Source of the DNA: Ectocarpus siliculosus
Taxonomy: Eukaryota > Sar > Phaeophyceae > Ectocarpales > Ectocarpaceae
Assembly (NCBI GenBank): GCA_000310025.1
Contig: FN649727.1
Location: 6,653,138 to 6,714,744 of the forward strand
Direction: 5' to 3'
DNA length: 61,607 nt
Program-made: the position numbers and the translations under genes
The notes under the pieces: generated by a model
The model's input: the letters and a program-made list of their open reading frames with translations, nothing else
The model's database searches: none
What the model was told of the DNA's origin: nothing
In this document: positions 34,675 through 44,654 of the stretch, in pieces
How positions within the stretch are numbered: the stretch's first letter is position 1
Layout: every line of letters begins with the position of its first letter

Positions 34675-35449
34675 CACCCGGCAAGAGCGTCAACGGGATG
34701 GCATTTCTATCCCTGTAATGCTGATTGCTTAGGCAAAGTATGGCGACTCAGATATATGCATGGTTCCGCAACAGGCTAACCAGTATGGGCGCGCACTCAC
34801 TGGCAAGGTGGTGACGAGATGGCAACGTAGTGCTAACGCCTCCACCAAGCCCAACCTCGTTGGGTATCTGAGGAGGGGAAACGCTACAGCACATACACCA
34901 AACAAGCCTCCGCAAGCCGCCAACAGTCGACTTCAACATGAACAGAACGAAACGCTGCTCGAACTCATTGCCAATATTTTTAAAAAGGATTAACCCCTTC
35001 GTTCTTACATACCCGCCTGTTTTAAGTTGCCTCTCCGTGACAAACGGGGGGAGGGGGAGCTCAAGCTTCGTGCGAAAGTGTAGTCAGCAACAGCTATCTG
35101 CATTCGCAGCGTGATACACTGCCCGCAGGCGAGGGCCGGAGAAACAACCGACGCGACGTAGAGTAGGCAAACAAACACGGCTAAAGCTAACGCGCTCGAG
35201 ATTTTCCTCACACCAGAGAAATAATGCAAAACCACCAGCCACCTCGTTCAATAATCGAAGTACGCCGTCCACTGTCGGTGTGGAATTCACCCAGACCTTC
35301 TTCCGGGGAGGCATTGCCCCACGGGCAATGCCGGAGTCATTCATGCTGTATTTCGAATGCACAATCAACAACCCGTCAGTTGCAGTTGCAGCAGCAGCAG
35401 TAGCGGCGGCAGCGGCAGCAGATCACTGACAGGGGGCTTCGTCGTTGAC

Positions 35450-38400
35450 TCACGCCCCCGCGGTACCCGCTTTCTCCTTCCGCTGCTTCTCCTCCGCCTC
35501 TTCCCTGAACATTTTGGCCTGAATGAGGAGGTTCATCGAGTCGAGGCTTCCGGCAAAAGCAGCGTACTCGATCATGGAACTCTTGGACGGCGTTCCATCA
35601 TCTTCGTTAGGCATCATGTCCATGTCGGCTCCTTCTTCCAAAAGAAACCTCACCACCTCCGTCATGTTGTTCTGAACGGCCAGGTACAGAATGGTGGCTC
35701 TGACAATAACGGTGGGAACGAGAAACGGGGAGGGGCAGGGACGACACGTCAATCTTCAATACTTGACATGACAGCGCCTCTTCCCAGTAGAGATAGAGAA
35801 GGAAATTTCTGGAAATTACGCAGTTACACTAAGCCACCTCTTGTGTCCGCAAAACCGTGCTAGGCACTGGTTTTGAAATTGCGATTTGAAGAGGCAGAGA
35901 ACGGCGGGGGTGAGCATACAAATATGTTTTACCTACATGCAAGATATGGTGGCGAAGGCATTGCCCACGATGTAGAGTTCGTGAAATTGACATATAGACC
36001 ATGAGTCGCGAAATAAAATGGAGCAACGGTGACTCGCGTCCACCAACATCGAATACTCCTGGATACCCTGCTTCGCAGCAGCGGCAGCAACACTATGAAC
36101 AATGCACGCAACGAGCGCCCCCGAAGTGGAGAGCGGGGCAGGCCCCAACCATAGGATTCACAGCTACCCCCCCGATCTTCCCGCCTGCATCTGTATCAAT
36201 CTTGTGGCCCTGCTTTCTCTCCGCCAGCACTTCCCCGTACTTGACCTGTCGTTCGGCGGCGGAGCCACGGCATTGAGACCTCCCGAGTTTCGTAGCCCCA
36301 TCAGGAGCCGGATGGCTCCAATATTCCCCCCGAAACCTGCGGCCAGGTGGAGCGGGGCCAAGGAGCTGACAGAGACGCACGGCACGTCCACGTCGGCCCC
36401 GAGATCCAATAGCTCCTGGATCACCTCCGCGCAGGCGCCTTCTATGCACGCCGCGTGCAGAGGGCTATATGCGGAGGCGAAAGTCATATCGTTGATATCG
36501 GCTCCGCCGGCGACAAGCGCTCGCACCACTCGTGGGCCGATCGTGGGGTGCGCGGCGATGCGGTCGACCGCGACGCCCTCCAGCTTTAGGATGAGGGCCG
36601 TGAATATCGCAGACACCCCATTACCTGATTTCTGCATGTGCAGATCTGCGCCGTTCTTCAGTAGCTGTTCGTTGTAGGGGTGCAAATCGGGGGGCGGTGC
36701 AATGCACACCAAGCACGAGGGGGAAACGGTGAGCTTCGAGCGAGACGGTATTGAGTTCTAAGGCGCGCACGGCGAGGAATACGGTAGTTGCTCCATGACA
36801 CTTGCATCAACGCGCCTACAACCAAAAACATATACTGTACTTCGTACTTGTGTTCAAGAAACTGTAACTAGAACGCGCACGGAGATGCCGACACGACAGC
36901 GCTAAAGTACAGAAATGATGAGCGCGTTTGTTGGCAGAGAGCGAGCACCAGAGCACATGTCACGACGCCTCCAGAGGCATGTTCACGTGCGCCCCGTCTA
37001 CCGGAAGCAACGGCTTGCTCGCAAAACTGAGGAAATGTCGAAGGTGACACAAGATTTAAACACGGGACATCGTTTTCGCGACCCGGTGTGAAAGGACGCG
37101 TTGCCACCCTGTCCGTTGGTTAGTTGGCGCGCAGGCATCGCATTGGCTGCATGTGGGTAACACACAAGGCATATGATGAGGTCTATAAGGGAAAAATACA
37201 AGACACCGACCGCCACAAACTGAAACTGCGAGTCGCCCCGACTATGTATGTACGTGTTCTCTTAAGTTCAATGGGCGTTATGCCCTGGTGGTGCAATTGG
37301 GTGTGATTTCGTCGGCGACATGAGATTCATCAAAAAGGCACCCTCGACCAGCTCCCGTTGGTAGTCCACGTTTCGGCGACGAAACTAAACTACAAGCACA
37401 TTCAAGGACCAGAAAAAACTCACCGCTTCCACGATATCCACTATTTCCATCTTCGGGGGTTCGCATGTTATGGCGGCCGAGAGCGGAGTCTCTGCGCCCG
37501 AATCAGTGCTGCTGCGCATGTTGACCTGCCTTTCCGACAGGTGGGGAAGAAGCAACCGCACCGCACTGAGGTTTCCTCGCTTGCACGCCACCAGAAGCGG
37601 AGTTTGCAGCGACTCGTTCCAGCAATGCCCCGGCAGAGCCTTGGCGCGGAGCAAGGCTTCCACCGTCCCAGGCGCATCGTACTCGCATGCGGTGTGGAGA
37701 GGCGTGAAACCCTGCTCGCCACCCAGGCCCGGCGACGCTCCCGCATCTAGGAGAGCTTCCATGATCGCCCCGGCCGGCCTCTTGACGGCCTGTCGCAGGG
37801 GGGTATATCCGAAACGATCCCTGTCGTTGCAAGAGGCGCCGGCCTTGAGTAGGGTCTTCACGGCTTCAACGTGGTTCGCCGATACCGCCCTGAAAAGGGC
37901 TGTCCGTTTGTGGTTGTCAACTTTGTCCACAAGGATGCCCGTGGTCCGGATCAACGCTTCCACGATGTCGTCGCGGCCCATTGTGGCTGCCAAGTGCAGC
38001 GCGGTCCCTCCATCAGTGCCGACGGCGTTAACATTCCTAACCGTGCTAAGCAGTCCTTCCACCGCGCTCAGGTTTTTGCTCCGGACTGCATCGTGTAACG
38101 TGTAGGTCTGGCCAGGGACGGGATTCCCAGTAGAAGGGTACTCCGAACCCGTGGGCGGCACCGCCCTCAATACCTCGTTGATATCCCGCGAGCGCTCAGC
38201 AGTTTCCGTCCTCGCATCGTCTGGAGCACTACGGCCCCAACCTGCGTTGACGAGCAGCTCGAGCACGACCTCGTTTCCCTTGCTGCCTTCGAGATGTTTC
38301 ATGCACATCTCGACAACCGGCGCCGGCGGCTTCTCGCCCAATTTCAGCATCTGCGCCAAGATCATGCACTTCTGGCTTCGAAGAGCGAGTATCAAGGGCG

Positions 38401-39744
38401 TCTCGTTTGGATCATCAGGGCTCCCCTTGTTCACATCTGCGCCTCTATTTATCAGCGCCACCGCCATGTCGGCATAGACAATTTCGATGTCCTCTTCGTC
38501 GGGTTCAATAGCCTTTCCCACGCACAGGTAGAGGGGGGTCTGTCCAGCGCGGTTGAGGACGTCAACCTCAAGTTCGTCTTGCGTCAACAGCGGTTTCACA
38601 AGAGCCAAGCTCCGCGATCCCACCGCCTCATGAAGAGCTGTGGACATGATGTGCTCGCCCGACATACTATTGACGTCCACCCCCATACGGAGCATCTGGA
38701 ACGGTTTTGAAGCAACGAGTCAAGGAGACATGCGACCAAGATGTCGATTGGGAGCATGACATTTACATTTACGACGAGCTCTGATAAGTCCCCAAGTTTT
38801 ATCCCACTATTTATGCATATGACAAATAGAAAAAGGTATGATGCTTGACAGAACGCATTTTCGACGGGGGTCATGAGCCTCGGAAAAACTCTACCCGATT
38901 CAAAAGGCGTGATCTACAGTCATCGCCATTGGGCGATACGGCGGCTTCGCGGCCAACATCCGTGGCCATTCCCCCTCGTGCCCAAAGCGGCACACGTCAG
39001 GGCAGCGCCTAACATAATTGTAGCTCGCGTGGATACATTTTCGGGGAGGGACCGCCTACTTAACGCAAAGTGCGCGAAATTGTAGGGCATAAGATGCAGC
39101 CCTCTCACTACTCCCGGGATAAACATGTTTGTCTTGCGAACGTTCACATCCCTCAACGTGCCCCCTGTTGAAAAGGTTGGTCGGTTTGCTCGCAGCGTCG
39201 AGAAATGTATCGGTGAATTCGGCCGGAAGTATTATGCATAGCACAATCGACAACACTGTTGAAGGCAAGAGAATATGGTTGCAGCGGGGCTGGGACCTAC
39301 TATTTGCCAGGAGGGCACAACATGTGCGAAGGGGAATGGCGATATGATACACAAGAAGCATAGGTGTTACGCATTTCACTGAAACTCTACGATGCTGCTA
39401 CCGTTTCAGTTTTGTGCAGCAGCACGCTGACCCGTACTGCGTCCGTGTGATGCAAACAAGTTCCCCATCAACTAGACAGAGGAGTCCAGTGGTTTATGAT
39501 CTCCATTCAGAGGACATGAAAGGCCTGTAGATGGGAAGAGTAACTAGCAGACCGTGAAAACTTGCTAACGAACTCCTTCCGCTGTTTACAGTATGGGAAA
39601 TAAAAATACACCGACGTATCTCGTGGTTCACCTCTTTCACCCCAGGAAGATGTGCGTTTTGAACCGCAATTTGGAGGGCCGGAAGTCCGAATAGCGACCT
39701 AGCCGAGAGGTCAGTGCACCGTTCGCCAATCTTGTTGATGACAT
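35450..39744 (-). CDS. Ankyrin-repeat protein B (5' end not found)
   Basis: Tandem paralog of gene A. Exons: 39744-39632, 38695-37424, 36664-36246, 35699-35450 (stop); phases agree at each join (phase 0, 0, 2). About 685 residues plus missing N-terminus. Repeats include RAGQTPLYLCVG, NETPLILALRSQKC, GGTALHLAATMGRDDIVEAL, KRTALFRAVSANHVEAVKTL, GFTPLHTACEYDAPGTVEAL, YSPLHAACIEGACAEVIQEL, SMIEYAAFAGSLDSMNLLIQ. Exon 2 ends IVEA before GTGAGT, exactly where gene A has IVEA before GTGAGA, and the next exon opens LLKNGADL versus LLAAGADP. Exon 2 covers the span that gene A splits into two exons, so one intron differs between paralogs. Role: protein-protein binding by fold; partners unknown. The GTCAAG donor at 36245 is weak but has the paralog's phase. 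Confidence 0.83.
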
Positions 39745-41319
39745 CTGCAAACATGTTCCGCGCCGAGGGAGAAAACGACGCAACAGCAGCGTAGAAACAG
39801 CGTTTGGACCATGCACCACGGTCTCGCGGCGTAGGGGTGCGAGGGTATATACCGTAAAAATACTAAACATTTTCAGTCTCGTTTTTTCCTGCCTGATCTT
39901 GAGGCCAAAATGATCAAAACGGACTGCCATACTTTAAAGTCTCATTTTAGGTTCTTACACGCTCCTGGTGTAGAGAAAGCCCACACGTAAATGAGCGACC
40001 ACAGGTACGCTCCAAGTCAAGACGAGTACATGGACCTCTCTCAGACAGATTGAATTGAACCACACGAATGTTGCCCACAAAGCAAGAGTAAAACAGCCGC
40101 AGTAGTCCCCACCGCAATACGTTCGAGTCGTGGACAACGGGTGGTATATTCAAAGAATATGGAGCAACAGCGGCAGCAACGAACAACGCACGAATATATT
40201 TTGTGCAACACACTTGTCGTCAAACACGCCAAACGGCGGCCAACTAGAGATAGGGGTCTGCACTGAAACACGAAAGAAACTCGCTTGGACGGGTCCCTGA
40301 GGAACACGGTGATATCGAACAATACGTCCAGTGTCTGTTGCCCTTTAAAAGCAATATTTTTGGACACGAAGTAGCTCACAAGAACGTTGGGGGCACATAC
40401 AAACACATATCCCCCACAGAGCACCAAAGGCAAAGCAGCACAGCAATAGCACACCAGGCCCCTAGTTCCCAAACCGGTTCGCACGGGGTATCACAGGACA
40501 GCTGAATTTCGCAAGAATTTAGGAATACCGTCAAACCTCCATTAAGGACACCCCCTTGGCTAACGACACGTGTTCTTCAAGAAGCATAGGACACCGAAGA
40601 ATCGGTAGAGGCTTTCGCAAAACCAGAAACAAGGTATAAAACCCCCGCCCCCCTTGAACATACTATGCTTGCACACCCGCAGCCAGCGGGCTGCTGTCTG
40701 TGAGTGGGCACAGCAGCATGGACAATTCTCTCGCCTACTGGCGGTTCGTCTGCGTCCAGCATGACCACGTATGAAGAAATCGACATGGCAACAAAAGTAT
40801 GTAGAGCGCCGAGGGCGTGCATCGTATCGTCAGTAGTTGGGTCCAAGTCCACTTCCTTTTTGAGGAACTTCGCTAGCGAACGGAACGGATGACGAAGACA
40901 GCGAAAACCGGAATACTAGTAGTTCTTTTGAAAACTGTGCATTCCTTCATTGATGAGACTCAAGTACAGAGTGCAGCGAAGTAGGGTGGGGGGTGGGGGG
41001 GATGCACTGCAAGTACCTCAATCGCGATGTGTGGACAGTACCAGATGCGGTACCGCCGTGCCAGCCCAAAAGGCAAACTTTTGCTTGGATGAATCTCCTG
41101 TAGCCCTATCCCACATTCTATCCCACAGTCCGCTAATCGTGCTGGAGGTCATCACTCTCACGCATCCAATAGATAGGGCCGTTTCACAAACGTTCAAAAT
41201 CAACACCTTAAGGGTAAACCAAGTTCGACAACCACGAGCTGCTCATCGCGCCCTGTCCACGTACACTATGCATCCTGTCCTTTCGCGGATTCCTACCCCC
41301 CTGCAAAAGGCGCATCATT
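39745..41319. other. Intergenic; one exon-like minus frame
   Basis: At 40872 to about 40690 (minus) a frame preceded by a strong pyrimidine tract and TAG acceptor reads KFLKKEVDLDPTTDDTMHAL, then FVAMSISSYVVMLDADEPPV. It looks coding and could be the missing 5' exon of gene B or a separate gene. I could not prove a join. Confidence 0.35.
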
Positions 41320-42340
41320 TTAAGAACTAAACTCTTCCATCGCCCGGTGAGTTGCCCTCCCTTGAACCTCTAGGACCCTTCCCTCCGTTGACCCTTTAAG
41401 CACCGGAAGCCCAAATAGGGACACGTTTGGGGACACAGCAATAAATCTGTTTATCGCAACGTAGTCGTCATTATGCTCCGCTGTGTGAAACGCGCGGGGG
41501 AGAACTTGGTCTACCATGCTTGGGTGAGCTGGTACGCTATGTGATGCACTGCTGTGTGATGCCTATGTGCCTCTCCTCGGCCTCAAACTTGCTGTACACA
41601 TATCTCCCAAGCCGGCGTCCCCTTGTTGGACCAAAATCCTGTAAGCCTCGTGCAACGCGTATGTGAGTATATAGGTTAATCCATGCCGTCGGTAGTGTGC
41701 ACATCAAATCTTAATATTTTCTCTTCAATTGTGACAAAAGCATCACTATTGGGGTGCCAATAGTGGTAAAATGCCACCATAACGGATTAGTGGTACACTG
41801 CCCTGAATAGTGGCATACCCTCGCATCCTTACGGGTAATGCCCGTCTGCCCGTAGGTGAAGTACAATCGGGCTGCTTTGTATTCATATGCGTTGATGCAC
41901 ATGTACCTCCTGCATTTTGCCGTCCCAAGAGATATCTCGACAGCAGCATCTCCAATAAATACATTCGAGAGGCCAAAACACTACACCACGCAAAGTTGGC
42001 CGGGACGCAGAATAGTGAAGGGTCGGTTCGACATACAGTCCTGCTGTACGCATGGCGTACCTGGAGCTGCCTTGCTCTTGCAGGCCCACCCTAGCAACCT
42101 TAGCGCGTCGCGCTCGTTGCGTTGGTCCAACTGAGAAAAAGAAATCCCGAAATTATCCATGTCCGCAAGCATTCTCTCGATGAAATGAGTCTCTTCCGGG
42201 TCCTCGTCCTCCTCGTACTCGTCGTCCTCGTCCTCCTCCTCCTCTTCTTCTTCCTGCGGCTGCTCCTGCTGCTGCTGTACATCGTTCTGTGCCTGCTCCT
42301 CCTGCTGGCTGGAGCCTCCCCACCCCCTAAAACTCCACAT
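41320..42340 (-). CDS. Small acidic two-exon protein (predicted)
   Basis: Exon 1 42340-42061 (MWSFRGWGGSSQQ, Gln-rich block, a 25-residue Glu/Asp run, then FIERMLADMDNFGISFSQLD and ALRLLGWACKSKAAP; donor GTACGC in phase 1). Exon 2 41480-41320 (pyrimidine tract and CAG acceptor in matching phase; EHNDDYVAINRFIAVSPNVS, then FGLPVLKGSTEGRVLEVQG, stop). Joined length 146 residues. Soluble, strongly acidic N-terminal half. No family recognised. The frame is also open upstream of the chosen Met to 42529. It lies next to the left inverted repeat of the Mutator-like element (42551), which may occupy its promoter. Confidence 0.45.
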
Positions 42341-42550
42341 GTTTCTCTGCCTTGTTTTGGCTTTCAGAGCTTCGCGAAGATGCTTTAGGAGGGATTTACA
42401 ACGGGGCCGTCGACGTGATATTCTCTCGTTGTCACCTAAGTGCCGTATGTGTTCCGGTTGAATGGCAGATGGCAGCAGGGGCAAAGGATGGGCTGTGCTA
42501 TGTGGTGCTAGACTGTCAACTTGACTCACGGCGTGTGCGCTGTCCGGCCG

Positions 42551-42681
42551 GGCGCCGGTCGTGCATACGCCAAAGCTGGCGAGATAAAAAGGTTCTCCAG
42601 CTGGAAAACGCCTCCCAGAACCACACCCTACAACGCCTCATTTGAATTGAACGGGTCACACCGCCGCAGCAACAACGGCTG
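42551..42681 (+). repeat. Left terminal inverted repeat of MULE
   Basis: Runs from GGCGCCGGTCGTGCATACGC to CAGCAACAACGGCTG; reverse complement of 47688-47818 with no mismatch by eye. Confidence 0.88.
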
Positions 42682-42823
42682 CATCCGCTTGAGACCTATG
42701 GCAGCAGTAGCCGCGCACGTAAAACAGCAGCAGACAACCCACATGGACATGGATGATGTGGACGACGTAGTTTGGAAATGTTGCAGTGTAATCGAGGTAC
42801 ATTGATTTGCCAGTGCTAGTGTA

Positions 42824-43038
42824 CCGTATACGACACAAGATAACACACCCCCTCGACCGATTTTGAAAGCTCGATTTATCAACAGCAGAAAGAGTCGCAG
42901 CGCCGAAAACGGGGGCGTTGAAGCTGTCTGGTCGAGAGCTCTCCGAAAGTGTATCGTTTCGTTTATGCATCTTCTTCGTCGTGGCGTAGTCGAGCTTTGA
43001 AAATCGGTCCAGGGGGTGTCATCTTGTGTCGTATACGG
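42824..43038. mobile_element. Mariner-type MITE, 215 bp
   Basis: Termini CCGTATACGACACAAGATAA and its inverse at the right end extend into ~50-bp imperfect inverted repeats. Both outer ends are flanked by TA (42822-42823 and 43039-43040), the target duplication of Tc1/mariner elements. No coding capacity. Nested inside the MULE near its left end. Confidence 0.8.
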
Positions 43039-43724
43039 TAGTCGAGGACGTGTCTTAGTGTTGTTTTAGGGGGGGGAGAGCGTGGTGGTGCGGCGCGGAT
43101 GTCATCCCAAATGGTCGCGGTTTTTGTGGTGGTCCGTGCAGCTGCTGCCTCCGTGTTGTGCGGACGGTCGACGTAGAGAAGAAAAGTTGGTTTGTATCAT
43201 ATGATTCTTGGAGCATCATGACAACTGCCAACATGAACACGCGAGTACTTTCAAAACCGGAGAGCTCTAGGGAAACCGCATAAAATGTCAACGGGCAAAG
43301 AAGATACACCATCACGACGCCGAATCAAGGCTGCAACTTAATTCCAATGAGTGGTCATGATAAAGGGACCAGCGGTACTCTCATCCAACGCGCAAAAAAA
43401 AACTCAAAACATATCGGACACGGGGAAGAACGAAGACTCCGCGGGGTCGAGAGACTCTTGCCCCTCCACCCCTGCCAACCGGCAATGGTTTTCCAAGCGA
43501 ATCCCCCTTCTCCTTGCTGCGGCGGGCCGGCTACCGAAGGAAATAATACCAATCCGACACAACAGATGCTGTTGGCAGACCCCCCAACACACGCAACACA
43601 CATCCACACGCGCGCGCAAACCAACACGCGCCAACGGTAACAAAGCGAATGCAACGCCGAGTAAGGCATCGGCAACACGCTTTACATTTTCCTGACGTGT
43701 CCTACAGGTAAACGGTCTCCTCCA

Positions 43725-44588
43725 CTACGGCGCACTACTACTTTTGTGTCGTTTGCTGGGCCCCGTTTGCTTCTTACGGGGCGGTGGTTGCAGACGCCCC
43801 AACTGAACAAGATGGGCGGTCGTCTGGAACGGTGGAGAAGCCTGCCCCCCCCCGCGACGAGAAACGTCCACGTTGTCCAGGGCACGAAACGGCAACGCCA
43901 AGCCCTCGGACGTGTGCGCCCCGTTGACGGGTGCCGCCTGGAAGCCGATAGGCGCGGCGCTGGTGGTGTCCGATCCTGCCGGAGGGTGGGACGCTCGGCG
44001 AACCCCCGTGGTACCGCTCGGCGAACCCGTAGCGAAACCAGCAGAGTTTACGCCCCCCCCTGCGCGCCCGTGGCCTGTCCCTCCGCCCCTGCCACCGCTT
44101 CGCCGGCCGCCGTTTCCACCGCCACCGCTTCCCTGGCTGCTGCTTCCAGGGTCACCCTTTTCCCCTGCCCGTCCTCTTCCGGTAGACCCCTTTCCCCCCC
44201 GGCCGCGCCCCCCCCGACCAGGGTCCCCGGCGTCTCCCTGCGGCAGGGCAGGGGTGGGCCGGGGGAGAGTTCCCGTGAACACCCGGCTCGTTGACTCGTC
44301 TCGTAACGACCGCTTCTCCACCTCGATTTGTTGCTTGGCGTGAAGCTTCATGGACTCCATCAAGCGTTGGATGCTCGCCACAGACGGGACCTCTTTGAAC
44401 ATACCACCCAGCTCCTTCCCTAAGGCGACGCCGTTGGCGTACGCGTAGGCCGACAAGTTGGGTCCGGAGTGGGACGACACGATCGGACTGGTGTCGACGG
44501 GCGGCATCTGTCCGGTAGGCCCCGCAGGTCCCGTCAGCCCCGCAGCTCCGGTCGATAGCTTGGCAGGCTTAGCGGCCAGCGCTGCCAT
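43725..44588 (-). CDS. Gly/Arg/Pro-rich second protein of MULE
   Basis: Uninterrupted 287-codon frame from ATG 44588: MAALAAKPAKLSTGAAGLTG, a helical stretch (IQRLMESMKLHAKQQIEVEK), then a long Gly/Arg-rich part (GRGGRGRGGKGSTGRGRAGE, GGRRSGGRGGGTGHG) and a basic tail KKQTGPSKRHKSSS. RGG-type composition suggests nucleic-acid binding, by inference only. It lies 66 bp downstream of the SWIM-exon stop in the same orientation. It could be an independent cistron or a C-terminal exon of the transposase. Confidence 0.45.
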   Translation of the reverse strand: MAALAAKPAKLSTGAAGLTGPAGPTGQMPPVDTSPIVSSHSGPNLSAYAYANGVALGKELGGMFKEVPSVASIQRLMESMKLHAKQQIEVEKRSLRDESTSRVFTGTLPRPTPALPQGDAGDPGRGGRGRGGKGSTGRGRAGEKGDPGSSSQGSGGGGNGGRRSGGRGGGTGHGRAGGGVNSAGFATGSPSGTTGVRRASHPPAGSDTTSAAPIGFQAAPVNGAHTSEGLALPFRALDNVDVSRRGGGQASPPFQTTAHLVQLGRLQPPPRKKQTGPSKRHKSSSAP

Positions 44589-44654
44589 CGTCCATGACGT
44601 CTCACTGTCACGCCACCTTGGTGAAATGGTTGCTCCGTTGAATTGGGAGGCACG

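Larger units (their letters stand above)
30207..35449. other. Intergenic between ankyrin paralogs
   Basis: No confident gene. Noted: a 107-bp hairpin at 31084-31190, CAG/CTG-rich sequence at 32225-32300, an exon-like minus frame IYMRLPYALSKDEVEKMYQQ (about 32445-32386, donor GTATTG) without partners, and a tandem duplication at 34446-34674. The missing 5' exon of gene A should lie here. Confidence 0.5.
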
